A stretch of DNA of 64,000 bases. Origin: Thermoplasmata archaeon. GTDB lineage: Archaea > Thermoplasmatota > Thermoplasmata > Lutacidiplasmatales > SKW197. The translations under genes and the position numbers were made by a program. This document shows positions 1 through 7,703 of this stretch, piece by piece; position 1 is the stretch's first letter, and every line of letters starts with the position of its first letter. The stretch covers positions 134,886-198,885 of the forward strand of contig JAOAJK010000001.1 in NCBI GenBank assembly GCA_026414225.1, in the 5' to 3' direction. The notes under the pieces were generated by a model. The model did no database searches. It saw only the letters and a list, made by a program, of their open reading frames with translations, and was not told where the DNA came from.

Positions 1-1
1 G

Positions 2-160
2 CTGGATTTTGCAATCTTTTTCTTAGTGAAGGATTACAACCAGAAATACAGGGTTGAGTCTGAGATCCGCACGAATCTGTTTGCACGGTTCAAGAAAGAG
101 GGCATAGAGATTCCGTTCCCGCAGCTCGATGTCCACATAAAAAACGGGAAAGGTGGTTGA
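2..160 (+). CDS. C-terminal end of an MscS-type mechanosensitive channel (partial)
   Basis: The window opens inside this gene; 52 codons remain before a TGA at 158-160. The reading ends with FKKEGIEIPFPQLDVHIK, which matches the conserved C-terminal part of the small-conductance mechanosensitive channel family, where the cytoplasmic alpha/beta domain carries a (K/E)xGIxIPFPQxxVH signature. Such channels release solutes through the cytoplasmic membrane on hypo-osmotic shock. The membrane helices lie outside the window, so size and subfamily cannot be judged. The gene abuts the triosephosphate isomerase gene, whose likely ribosome binding site lies in these last codons. The family call rests on this short motif alone. 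Confidence 0.75.
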   Translation: MDFAIFFLVKDYNQKYRVESEIRTNLFARFKKEGIEIPFPQLDVHIKNGKGG

Positions 161-161
161 A

Positions 162-839
162 GTGCTGAAAACACCGGTGCTTGTGGTAAACTACAAGATT
201 TACGATGTAAGCTACGGACATAAAGCCCTTGAACTCACGAAGGTGCTTGAAAGAATTGCTGATGAAACCGGGATTGAAATTGCTGCAGCGGTAACCCTTC
301 CTGACATAAGGTTGATTGCCCCAAAAACCAAAATCGCAGTTTTGAGCCAGCATGCCGATGCAATTGAGTTCGGTAGCCACACTGGATTCACACCCCTTGA
401 AAATCTGAAGGATGCTGGCGCTGTGGGCACACTTATTAATCACTCCGAGCACAGATTGAGGCTTGCTGAAATTGAGTTTCTTGTTGAAAAATGCAGGAAA
501 CTAGGGATGGTTTCAATTGTATGCACCAACAATGTTGCCACGAGCTGTGCCGCGGCTGCCCTTGAGCCCGACTTCGTGGCGGTTGAGCCCCCAGAGCTTA
601 TCGGCGGAGATATTGCGGTCTCCACAGCAAAACCTGAGGTCATTTCTGGGACTGTAGAAAAGGTGAAAAGGGTTTCAAGCAGGGTTAAGGTGCTCTGCGG
701 CGCCGGGGTGAAAACAGGCAAGGATGTGTCTAAGGCGATTGAGCTTGGCTCGGAGGGAATTTTGCTTGCAAGCGGAATAGTGAAGGCGAAGGACTGGGAG
801 AGGGCAACGAGGGACATTGTGTCGGGAATGTTAAAATGA
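162..839 (+). CDS. tpiA: Archaeal-type triosephosphate isomerase
   Basis: It interconverts dihydroxyacetone phosphate and glyceraldehyde 3-phosphate in glycolysis and gluconeogenesis. The protein is about 225 residues, the short archaeal length rather than the roughly 250 of bacterial enzymes. Visible catalytic elements are the N-terminal VVNYK (catalytic Lys), LINHSEHR (catalytic His) and VEPPELIGG (catalytic Glu and loop 6), followed by phosphate-binding segments CGAGVKTGKD and GSEGILLASGIV. I chose the GTG at 162 because AGGTGG lies five bases upstream and because archaeal homologues begin only a few residues before the VVNYK strand; an in-frame GTG at 153 is the alternative. Its last codons overlap the queA start by four bases, so the two are probably co-translated. 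Confidence 0.93.
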   Translation: MLKTPVLVVNYKIYDVSYGHKALELTKVLERIADETGIEIAAAVTLPDIRLIAPKTKIAVLSQHADAIEFGSHTGFTPLENLKDAGAVGTLINHSEHRLRLAEIEFLVEKCRKLGMVSIVCTNNVATSCAAAALEPDFVAVEPPELIGGDIAVSTAKPEVISGTVEKVKRVSSRVKVLCGAGVKTGKDVSKAIELGSEGILLASGIVKAKDWERATRDIVSGMLK

Positions 840-1840
840 AGCTCAGCGAGTTTGATTTTGCTCTTCCCAAGGAATTGATTGCCCAAGAACCGGCTGAACC
901 GAGGGATAGTGCAAGGTTGCTCTGCGTGTGGAAGCGGAGCGGCAGGATAGAGCACCGCATTTTCAGGGAACTCCCCGAATATTTTGAGATGGGAGATGTG
1001 ATAGTCCTCAATGACACGAAGGTGATTCCGGCAAAAATTACCGTAACGAAAAGCACTGGGGGTAGGGTAAAACTTCTATTTGTAAAAAAGGTAGGGGATG
1101 GAAAATGGGAGGTGCTCGCCTCTGGGAAGCTAAGGGGGGAGAGGTATGAGGTGTTTACTGGTAGGCACAGAATGGAACTTGTGAGGGAGAACAACAGCTG
1201 GATATGCGTTTCACCCGAAATTGAGGAAATTCTGAAGACCCATGGAAATATGCCCTTGCCCCCTTACATTAAAAAGGAGATTAAGCATCCTGATGATTAC
1301 CAGACCGTTTATGCAAGAAAGGAGGGTTCAATTGCTGCTCCGACCGCCGGACTCCACTTTACCGAAGAGTTGCTTAACTGCCTTGAAAACAAGGGTGTGA
1401 AAATTGTTTTTCTAACCCTCCATGTAGGCTACGGCACATTTCACATGCCCCAGTGTGAGGAGGTTGAGGCACATAAGATGGAGGAGGAGTGGTATTCTAT
1501 TACCACCGAGGTGGCTGATGCGGTGAACCTTGCAAGAGAGAGGGGAAAGAAGGTGTGCGGTGTGGGCACCACCACAATGCGTGCCCTTGAAAGTGCATCC
1601 AAGAATGGCAAAGTCACTCCCTCATCGGGGGAGACCGAGCTTTTCATCTATCCTGGCTATAAATTCCAGAGCCCTGTAAATGCGTTTATCACGAATTTTC
1701 ACCTTCCGAAATCCACACCCCTTCTTCTCACTTCAGCCGTCGTTGGAAGGGAGTTTCTGATGGAAATTTACAGGATTGCGGTAGAGCAACGATACAGGTT
1801 TTTCAGCTTCGGGGATGCGATGGCTGTGTGGGACATATAA
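836..1840 (+). CDS. queA: S-adenosylmethionine:tRNA ribosyltransferase-isomerase (QueA)
   Basis: In bacteria QueA moves the ribose part of SAM onto preQ1 in tRNA to give epoxyqueuosine. The 334-residue protein is full length and carries family signatures along its whole length: an N-terminal FDFALPKELIAQEPAEPRDS, VLNDTKVIPA, MPLPPYI, AAPTAGLHFTEELL, TLHVGYGTF, GTTTMRALESA, LFIYPGYKF, ITNFHLPKSTPLLL and a final RYRFFSFGDAM. The start overlaps the tpiA stop in an ATGA arrangement. QueA is unusual in an archaeon, since archaea normally turn preQ0 into archaeosine at tRNA position 15. A queC gene lies at 29435, but no QueF, QueG, QueH or TGT is in the window. The protein family is certain; the physiological substrate is not. 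Confidence 0.93.
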   Translation: MKLSEFDFALPKELIAQEPAEPRDSARLLCVWKRSGRIEHRIFRELPEYFEMGDVIVLNDTKVIPAKITVTKSTGGRVKLLFVKKVGDGKWEVLASGKLRGERYEVFTGRHRMELVRENNSWICVSPEIEEILKTHGNMPLPPYIKKEIKHPDDYQTVYARKEGSIAAPTAGLHFTEELLNCLENKGVKIVFLTLHVGYGTFHMPQCEEVEAHKMEEEWYSITTEVADAVNLARERGKKVCGVGTTTMRALESASKNGKVTPSSGETELFIYPGYKFQSPVNAFITNFHLPKSTPLLLTSAVVGREFLMEIYRIAVEQRYRFFSFGDAMAVWDI

Positions 1841-1857
1841 GGAGTATCACCGTTATG

Positions 1858-1866
1858 TTTATCTAT
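1858..1866 (+). promoter_or_regulatory. TATA box of the tupABC operon
   Basis: TTTATCTAT is centred about 26 bases before the GTG start of tupA, the expected archaeal TATA-to-transcription-start distance. This suggests that the transcript starts at or next to the start codon and is leaderless. Confidence 0.5.
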
Positions 1867-1887
1867 TCATAACGATTTGGGCTTGGC

Positions 1888-2727
1888 GTGAACGGAAAAA
1901 GAACAGCGGTTGCCGCTGTTGCACTGGCTCTTGCTCTCTGTATCTCCGTAATTGCGGTTTTCTGGCAGGTGAGCAGCAATCAGCCCGTCCTTTACCTAGC
2001 GACTACAACCTCCCTCCATGATTCCGGATTGCTCTCAAAACTTCTCCCGGAATTTGAAAGAGCCAGCAATACAAGGGTTTATGTGATTGCCGCTGGCACA
2101 GGCCAGGCACTGGAGTACGGTAAGCGGGGCGATGCGGACCTGCTCATGGTGCACGCCCCGGAGATAGAGATGGAATTCATGAATGCTGGCCATGGCGTGG
2201 AGCGCAAGGAGCTTTTCTACAGCGAATTTGTAATTGTGGGGCCGAAAACAAATCCAGCTGGGATTTCCGCCAATGATACTATCACACTGGCATTCTGGAA
2301 AATCTATAACTCGGGTTCAAAATTTGTTTCGAGGGGGGATTTTTCCGGCACAAATCTGAGGGAATTGCAAATCTGGACACAGCTTGGCATTTCTCCGCAG
2401 GAATTGAAATCGAGACCCTGGTATCTCAACGGGAGCGGGAGCATGAGTACCGCCCTGATGCTGGCTAATGAGAAAGAGGCCTACACACTGGGCGACCTAG
2501 CAACCTGGACATTTATGAAGTTGAAGCTGCGGAATCTTGTGAAATTTGAGGTGGAGAAAACAGGAGAACTGGTAAATGTTTACTCGTTGATAATCACAAA
2601 ATCCGGCTTTGAGAAAAAGGGTGAACCTGTTGTCAAATTCAAGACCTGGCTCGAAAGCAGGGAAACCCTTTCCGAGATTGAGAATTACACCATAAATTCG
2701 GAACAGGTATTCTGGGTGAGGTGGTGA
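1888..2727 (+). CDS. tupA: Tungstate-type ABC transporter, substrate-binding protein
   Basis: This is the extracellular solute-binding component of a TupABC/WtpABC-like oxyanion importer. The N-terminus is a single hydrophobic segment (about residues 6-28) that can act as signal or anchor. The TupA hallmark runs follow: LATTTSLHDSGLL, AGTGQALEYGKRGDADLLMV and FVIVGPKTNPAGI; the TTTS and GTGQ loops contact the oxyanion in the family. Length (279 residues) is typical. Start is a GTG preceded by a TATA box at leaderless distance. The permease gene follows after three bases. Tungstate would supply tungstopterin enzymes such as aldehyde:ferredoxin oxidoreductases or formate dehydrogenase. Molybdate or sulfate cannot be excluded from sequence alone, but the motifs fit tungstate best. 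Confidence 0.87.
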   Translation: MNGKRTAVAAVALALALCISVIAVFWQVSSNQPVLYLATTTSLHDSGLLSKLLPEFERASNTRVYVIAAGTGQALEYGKRGDADLLMVHAPEIEMEFMNAGHGVERKELFYSEFVIVGPKTNPAGISANDTITLAFWKIYNSGSKFVSRGDFSGTNLRELQIWTQLGISPQELKSRPWYLNGSGSMSTALMLANEKEAYTLGDLATWTFMKLKLRNLVKFEVEKTGELVNVYSLIITKSGFEKKGEPVVKFKTWLESRETLSEIENYTINSEQVFWVRW

Positions 2728-2730
2728 AGG

Positions 2731-3369
2731 ATGTGGGAAAGCGTTTTGGGGGACACAGTTCGCTCCCTTCTTGTTTCCGGTTGTGCCACGCTGCTTGCCT
2801 CTGCTGCGGGAATCCCGCTCGGGGTTTATCTTGGACTTAAGAAAATCCGTGGCAAACCAGTGCTCAAAACTGTAATCTACACCTTCTACGGCTTTCCTCC
2901 GGTGGTAATGGGATTACTGGTCTACCTTCTCCTTTCCTCGTCCGGAGCACTTGGCTTTCTCCACATGCTCTTCACGGTCCCCGCAATGATTCTGGCGGAG
3001 TTCCTGCTTGCGTTTCCGCTCATACTGGGCATTACGATGATGTCTGTCGCCTCCATCCCAAAAGAAGTATCCGATGCAATCAATGTGCTGGGCTGCAGCA
3101 GATGGCAGACACTCTATCTGCACCTGCGCGAGGCCAGAAATGGAATTCTCGCGGCCGTGATGGTCGGCTTTGGCTCCGCAATCAGCGAGGTGGGTGCCGC
3201 AATGATTGTTGGAGGCAACATCGAGGGCCATACCAGTGTGCTCACAACCTCAATTATGGTGTCAACCAGAACAGGAAATTTCGAGCTGGCACTCTGGCTT
3301 TCGCTCGTGCTCCTCCTTCTCTGCCTGGCAGTTTACGCGGTTCTCGCTAAACTGGAGGAGGGAAAATGA
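2731..3369 (+). CDS. tupB: Tungstate-type ABC transporter, permease
   Basis: A 212-residue integral membrane protein of the binding-protein-dependent transport permease family. Several hydrophobic helices are evident, with the cytoplasmic EAA-type coupling loop around residues 115-140 (DAINVLGCSRWQTLYLHLR) that docks onto the ATPase. The segment GSAISEVGAAMIVGGNI matches TupB proteins, in which this stretch is conserved. The gene lies between tupA and tupC, three bases after the former and overlapping the latter by four, so the three form one operon. It is predicted to form a homodimeric channel in the cytoplasmic membrane. Confidence 0.87.
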   Translation: MWESVLGDTVRSLLVSGCATLLASAAGIPLGVYLGLKKIRGKPVLKTVIYTFYGFPPVVMGLLVYLLLSSSGALGFLHMLFTVPAMILAEFLLAFPLILGITMMSVASIPKEVSDAINVLGCSRWQTLYLHLREARNGILAAVMVGFGSAISEVGAAMIVGGNIEGHTSVLTTSIMVSTRTGNFELALWLSLVLLLLCLAVYAVLAKLEEGK

Positions 3370-4088
3370 GGCTTGCTTGCGCGGAAATTTCGAAGAAATT
3401 CGATGGTAAAACCGTGCTTTCTTCCATCTCGTTGAATTTAAGGGAAGGGGAGATTCTTTCTGTGATTGGTCCGAGCGGTTCAGGCAAGACCACGCTCGTG
3501 AGGGTCCTTTCAACCCTTGAGAAACCAGATAGAGGGACACTGGCATTGTTCGGGAAAGAAATCAGGTGGGACAGTGAGCTGATTGAGGTGCGGAGGAAAA
3601 TCGGGTATGTCCAGCAGAAACAGGTCCTGCTTGCTGGCACCGTGTATGACAATATTGCAATTCCTCTTCTGCTCAGAAACCTTGAGGGAGAGAAGGTTGA
3701 GAGGAAGGTTGAGAGGATTGCTGACATGCTGGGAATAAGGGGGATTCTGAAGAAAAATGTGCGGATGCTCTCCGGAGGTGAAGCCCAGCGGGTGGCTTTT
3801 GCAAGGGGAGTGGTCGGAGAACCAGAACTGCTGTTTCTTGATGAGTTCACTGCCAATCTCGACTACCGAAACGCCGGAATTCTGGAAAATCAGGTGAAGG
3901 AGTTCTGCGATGCGGGAGGGAGCGTGCTGATGGTCTCGCATAATTTATTCCAGGTGAGAAGGATGGCAACCAGGGTTGCAATTCTGATTGATGGGAAAAT
4001 TGTGGAAGAGGGAGAGACAGAAAAGGTCCTGGAAAACCCGCGGACAGAGCTCGGAAACCAGTTTGTGTCAGGGAAGATGCCCTGGTAG
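3366..4088 (+). CDS. tupC: Tungstate-type ABC transporter, ATP-binding protein
   Basis: A 240-residue ABC ATPase that energises the TupB channel. Walker A is GPSGSGKTT, the Q-loop lies in YVQQKQVLL, the signature is LSGGEAQRVAFARG, Walker B reads LLFLDEFTANLD and the H-loop is VSHN. The usual DEPT after Walker B is DEFT here, a mild deviation that leaves the catalytic Glu in place. Start overlaps the tupB stop (ATGA). No C-terminal regulatory domain of the ModC type is present, which agrees with a TupC assignment. Confidence 0.88.
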   Translation: MRLACAEISKKFDGKTVLSSISLNLREGEILSVIGPSGSGKTTLVRVLSTLEKPDRGTLALFGKEIRWDSELIEVRRKIGYVQQKQVLLAGTVYDNIAIPLLLRNLEGEKVERKVERIADMLGIRGILKKNVRMLSGGEAQRVAFARGVVGEPELLFLDEFTANLDYRNAGILENQVKEFCDAGGSVLMVSHNLFQVRRMATRVAILIDGKIVEEGETEKVLENPRTELGNQFVSGKMPW

Positions 4089-4165
4089 TGATGCTAAAGA
4101 TTGCACCAACCTCAACTACCAAAAAATTAATACCCTGCGGTCATATGCGTGTCTGAGTTGATGCG

Positions 4166-5473
4166 ATGAATAGGAAACAGAAGCTATTTCTCACCACTGT
4201 ATCTATTATAGTATCCTGCCTCGTAATAGCGGGAGCTTTCATGACTTCAACACGGATGCCCTCGGAAAAGCTGCAGGTCGTGGCCACCTTCTATCCCCTT
4301 TACTTCTTTGCATCAGAGATTGGTAAAGAGAAGGTGGAGGTGAGCATGCTCATCCCTGAGAACGCGGAGGTGCATTCCTGGCAACCAGGGATTTCGGATA
4401 TGCTGAAGATGGAGAAGGCAAGAATTTTCATCTACAACGGTGCAGGACTTGAACCCTGGGTTGCGGACTTTATGGGGGCCGTAAAAAATAAGCCGGTGAT
4501 TGTGGATACAAGTCAAAACATTTCTCTTGCCCTTTCGCCGCATCTCCAGGAAGTCCTTGCCACAGCATCTGGACTTCTCTCAGGGAACTGTACCGAAATT
4601 TCCATTCCATCAGCAGTGCCAGTTCAACCCAGCAACACCACGGCCTACTGTCTTGTCCTGAACCAGAGCAAGAATTCCTCAGCAAGCTTTGGGCTCAACC
4701 TCTCACACCCCTGTAAAATTTTAGTTGGTTTTGCAGAAAATCTGGATTTTATTCTAGAAAACACAACCAGGATTTCTCCCGACATAACCCTCAATCAAGC
4801 TGAACTTGCTGAACACCCCCCAGTGAGCATAGCGCATCTCTACCATCTGGATGCTGGCACCTACAATGTAACCTTCAACGCCACTTCCGACAGGATGCAC
4901 CTTGTCCTGCTGGAGTTAGAGGTGGAAGGTGAGGAGCACGAGCACGGGATTTATGATCCGCATATCTGGCTAGATCCACTGCTTGCAAAAGTTCAGGTGA
5001 GAAACATCCTGGCTGGTTTTAAAGCCGCAGACCCGCAGAATGCAAGCTTCTACGAGGCAAATGCCGAGGCCTTGCTCAAAAAACTGGATAAACTTCATTC
5101 GGATTTTTCCACGGGGCTGAAAAACAGAACCAGGAACGCCATCATCTGCGCCCATCTTGCATTCAACTACCTGGGAAAGCGGTATGGCTTCAACATTTAC
5201 GCAGCCCTTGGAGTCACGGCGGACAAGGAGCCCTCCCCATCTGAACTAGCACAGCTTGCTGACCTGATTACCACACTCCAGATTCGCTATGTCTTCGTGG
5301 AGCCCGGTTACCCGGATAGATACATGCATACCATCGCAAACCAGACAGGTGCCGGTATTCTGGTGCTGGATGCGGTTCATGGCAGGACTGGGGAACACGC
5401 AAACATGGACTATTTCCAGATAATGTACGAGAATCTGAAGAACTTGAGGATAGGACTGGGGGTAGTGAATTGA
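4166..5473 (+). CDS. Zinc/manganese-type ABC transporter binding protein with a large insertion
   Basis: A cluster A-I metal-binding protein of the ZnuA/TroA/MntC family. The start region has a hydrophobic segment with a lipobox-like IVSC (Cys18), so it may be a lipoprotein. The first lobe is recognised by VATFYPLYFFASEIG and metal ligand His70 in AEVHSWQP; the second by the ligand motif DPHIWLDP (His266), AHLAFNYLGKRYG and FVEPGYPDRYMH. At 435 residues it is about 130 longer than usual. The extra length lies at about residues 122-255, where family members have only a short His-rich loop. This insertion contains three cysteines (142, 162, 183) and many possible N-glycosylation sites, and ends in EGEEHEHG, a remnant of the His-rich loop. 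The ATPase gene overlaps the stop. Metal specificity is unknown. Confidence 0.85.
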   Translation: MNRKQKLFLTTVSIIVSCLVIAGAFMTSTRMPSEKLQVVATFYPLYFFASEIGKEKVEVSMLIPENAEVHSWQPGISDMLKMEKARIFIYNGAGLEPWVADFMGAVKNKPVIVDTSQNISLALSPHLQEVLATASGLLSGNCTEISIPSAVPVQPSNTTAYCLVLNQSKNSSASFGLNLSHPCKILVGFAENLDFILENTTRISPDITLNQAELAEHPPVSIAHLYHLDAGTYNVTFNATSDRMHLVLLELEVEGEEHEHGIYDPHIWLDPLLAKVQVRNILAGFKAADPQNASFYEANAEALLKKLDKLHSDFSTGLKNRTRNAIICAHLAFNYLGKRYGFNIYAALGVTADKEPSPSELAQLADLITTLQIRYVFVEPGYPDRYMHTIANQTGAGILVLDAVHGRTGEHANMDYFQIMYENLKNLRIGLGVVN

Positions 5474-6249
5474 AAGTGGAACCGGTGATTGAGGTTGAAA
5501 ATCTTGAGGTGAAGAGGGGTGCCAGCACCGTGGTAAGCGAGGCATCCTTCAAAATAGCCAGTGGAGAGTATGTTGGCATTGTCGGACCAAACGGGGGAGG
5601 AAAAACCACGCTCGTTGAGGCAGTTCTGGGTCTCCTGCCGAAGACGAAGGGCACGGTCAAAATCTTCGGACGGCCCATTGAGGATTTCGACCAGTGGGAA
5701 AGAATTGCGTATGTGCCCCAGCATGCCACGAATTTCGATGAACTGTTTCCGTTAACGGTGAGAGAACTTGTTGCCCAGGGGAGAATTGGGAGGGCGAAAA
5801 TGGGCAGGAAGCTAAGAAGGGAGGACTGGGAGAAAGTTACGGAGGCAATGGAGTTTCTCGAGATTTCTCATCTTGCAGGTAAGAGAATTGGCAAACTCTC
5901 GGGAGGACAGAAGCAGCGTGCATTCATTGCAAGGGCTATCGCTAGAGAACCAGAAATTCTGGTTCTTGATGAGCCAGTTGCAGGTGTGGACCCGAGTGTG
6001 CAGGAAAAATTCTACAAATTGCTCAGTGACCTGAACCTCAAGAAGGGGACCACGATAATCTCGGTTTCCCACGACCTCTCGGTGGTGTTCTGCAGGATGT
6101 CGCGGGTAATCTGCGTGAACCAGCGCACCTATTCCTGCGAGGTGAACGAGGGGACAGACCCGGAGAAGGTCCTGAGACAGGTATACGGGGAGCACTTCCA
6201 CTTCGTATTTCACAGGCACGAGTGCAGGGGTGTGTTCGGAAATGAGTGA
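5470..6249 (+). CDS. Zinc/manganese-type ABC transporter, ATP-binding protein
   Basis: A 259-residue ABC ATPase of the ZnuC/MntB group. Walker A is GPNGGGKTT, the Q-loop lies in YVPQHATNF, the signature is LSGGQKQRAFIARAI, Walker B is ILVLDEPVAGVD and the H-loop is SVSHDL. The YVPQ Q-loop and DEPxxGVD Walker B are typical of metal-importer ATPases. Translation appears to start at a TTG overlapping the stop codon of the binding-protein gene, so the two are coupled. The C-terminus has His and Cys residues (HFHFVFHRHEC) that could sense metal; that is speculation. Confidence 0.88.
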   Translation: MKVEPVIEVENLEVKRGASTVVSEASFKIASGEYVGIVGPNGGGKTTLVEAVLGLLPKTKGTVKIFGRPIEDFDQWERIAYVPQHATNFDELFPLTVRELVAQGRIGRAKMGRKLRREDWEKVTEAMEFLEISHLAGKRIGKLSGGQKQRAFIARAIAREPEILVLDEPVAGVDPSVQEKFYKLLSDLNLKKGTTIISVSHDLSVVFCRMSRVICVNQRTYSCEVNEGTDPEKVLRQVYGEHFHFVFHRHECRGVFGNE

Positions 6250-7060
6250 TTTTTCCTCGCTCGCCAGCCTGTTTTCCTACCAGTTCTTCCAGTTTGCAAT
6301 TCTCGGTGGAATTCTGGCAGGAAGTGCGTGTGCAATGACCGGTGTATTCATCGTGCTGAAAAAGCAGTCGATGCTAGGTGATGGGTTAGCCCATGCCTCT
6401 TTCGGTGGCATTGCTCTCGGGCTTTTCCTCGGCCTTTTCCCGTTGCTGACGGCCCTCCTCGTATCTATACTTACAGTGCTGGCAATTTCATATATGCGAA
6501 GACAGGGAATTGCACCGTCAGATGCCTCGATTGCGGTCTTCCTTGCACTGGGGTTTGCTACAGGTCTCGTGCTGATAAGCTTGAGCGGGGGTTTCAGCGT
6601 CGACCTCTTTTCCTACCTCTTCGGCTCAATTCTCACGATCAACACCACTGACCTGATGATGATAGTTCTGCTGGGGCTGAGCATAATCCTTTTCGTGCTT
6701 GTATTTTACAAGGAAATTGTGGTCCTTTGTTTTGATGAAAATTTTGCGAAGCTCTCCGGAATCCCTGTCACGGCCTTCAACCTTGTTTTCGATGTGCTCG
6801 TAGCAATCACAATTGTGATTTCAATAAAGATAGTGGGCGTGATTCTTGTATCCGCCCTGATTGTAATCCCGGCACTCTCCGCACTACAGCTGGACCTTTC
6901 CTTCAGGAGAACGATGATTGTGAGTGTTGCGATAGCGGCGGTGAGCGTGTTCACTGGAATTATCACTTCAGCAGTTTTCGGTGTTGCCACGAGTGGAATG
7001 ATTGTCTTCACAGCAGGGGCGATTTTCGTGATTGCTGCTGTATATAAGAAACTGGAGTGA
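6230..7060 (+). CDS. Zinc/manganese-type ABC transporter, permease
   Basis: A 276-residue very hydrophobic protein of the ABC-3 permease family (ZnuB/TroC/MntC). Family landmarks are the early GxxxGxxCAMTGVFIVLKKQSMLGDGLAHAS segment (split here across residues 25-55) and the conserved later run SIKIVGVILVSALIVIPA. It should form the metal channel with the preceding ATPase and binding protein. An ATG at 6242 is an alternative to the GTG at 6230; both overlap the ATPase gene. The gene converges on the Lrp-like regulator, with 33 bases between them that show nothing notable. Confidence 0.87.
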   Translation: MCSEMSDFSSLASLFSYQFFQFAILGGILAGSACAMTGVFIVLKKQSMLGDGLAHASFGGIALGLFLGLFPLLTALLVSILTVLAISYMRRQGIAPSDASIAVFLALGFATGLVLISLSGGFSVDLFSYLFGSILTINTTDLMMIVLLGLSIILFVLVFYKEIVVLCFDENFAKLSGIPVTAFNLVFDVLVAITIVISIKIVGVILVSALIVIPALSALQLDLSFRRTMIVSVAIAAVSVFTGIITSAVFGVATSGMIVFTAGAIFVIAAVYKKLE

Positions 7061-7093
7061 AAGCAAGGACAAACGGGTTTGTGTGGCTTCCTC

Positions 7094-7624
7094 TCACGGT
7101 ACCATCTGGGTGAGATTTTCAAGTTCTGGATTTGTTTTACCTTCACGAACAAGAAACATATTCACATCTAGGAGCACTGGTTTCTCGATGAGAAATTCGT
7201 CGTAGGTCAGCCTCAAGCTTTCATAGTATTTCTTTGCATGTAATCTATCAGGCGCTGAAAAAAGCACAATCCAATCAAAGTCCCCGTTCACATACATCAC
7301 ATTGATTAACCGAACTCTGTACTTTGCTGGCTCACCCTGTCTTATCCTCCTTATCATCAGAGAGGCGAGTTTTTCACTCATCGGTTTGAGCTTGAGCAGA
7401 ATTAGATACTGCCCATACCCGAATTTTTCTTCAGCCAGCACTGGAGTATATCCCCAAATTGCTTTTTCTTCTTCAAGCCTCTTTTTCAATCTCCAAACAC
7501 CCTGTCTGTAGGTCCCAGACCTCCTTGCAATTTCATTGATGCCCCTTGTAGGGTCCCTCAGTAACTCCTGCAGCACAGGATTATGTAACAAATCTTTGTT
7601 ACCTTCTCGAGGTTTTTGTAGCAT
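7094..7624 (-). CDS. Lrp/AsnC-like transcriptional regulator
   Basis: A 176-residue protein with an N-terminal winged-helix part (about residues 15-60; INEIARRSGTYRQGVWRLKK fits a helix-turn-helix) and a C-terminal alpha/beta part resembling the Lrp/AsnC effector domain (about 65-160, including YGQYLILLKLKP and GDFDWIVLFSA). Regulators of this size are archaeal transcription factors often tied to amino acid metabolism. It is transcribed away from a small gene and the ADP-forming acyl-CoA synthetase genes, and palindromic sites sit both in the divergent promoter and inside its first codons, so it probably represses itself and possibly the neighbour operon. The regulated genes are inferred, and the Lrp family call is by domain pattern. 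Confidence 0.75.
   Translation of the reverse strand: MLQKPREGNKDLLHNPVLQELLRDPTRGINEIARRSGTYRQGVWRLKKRLEEEKAIWGYTPVLAEEKFGYGQYLILLKLKPMSEKLASLMIRRIRQGEPAKYRVRLINVMYVNGDFDWIVLFSAPDRLHAKKYYESLRLTYDEFLIEKPVLLDVNMFLVREGKTNPELENLTQMVP
7585..7602. promoter_or_regulatory. Perfect palindrome in the first codons of the Lrp-like regulator
   Basis: GTAACAAATCTTTGTTAC has two perfect eight-base arms around a two-base centre. It lies in codons 8-13 of the regulator, near the predicted transcription start of that gene. The half-site resembles the operator-like pair at 7637-7658, which suggests an autoregulatory binding site. Confidence 0.55.
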
Positions 7625-7636
7625 ATATCTATCACC

Positions 7637-7658
7637 TTGTTACAGTAATGCGTTACAA
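7637..7658. promoter_or_regulatory. Operator-like inverted repeat in the divergent promoter
   Basis: TTGTTAC, an eight-base spacer, then GTTACAA; six of seven arm positions are complementary. It sits between the shared TATA region (7661-7669) and the regulator's start, where a bound repressor would block transcription. Confidence 0.55.
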
Positions 7659-7660
7659 AG

Positions 7661-7669
7661 CTATATTTA
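7661..7669. promoter_or_regulatory. TATA region shared by divergent genes
   Basis: CTATATTTA can be read as a TATA element on either strand. On the plus strand it precedes the GGAGGT ribosome binding site (7692-7697) and ATG at 7704; on the minus strand it lies about 40 bases before the regulator's ATG. A second AT-rich run, TATATAGATAT at 7680-7690, is an alternative plus-strand box. Confidence 0.45.
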
Positions 7670-7703
7670 TGTTGCAGTATATATAGATATCGGAGGTAAG
7701 AAA

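Noticed and set aside
1815-2021. A 68-codon frame between queA and tupA on the plus strand
   Set aside because: It runs out of frame through the tupA signal sequence, and the 47-base gap itself is explained by the tupA TATA box.
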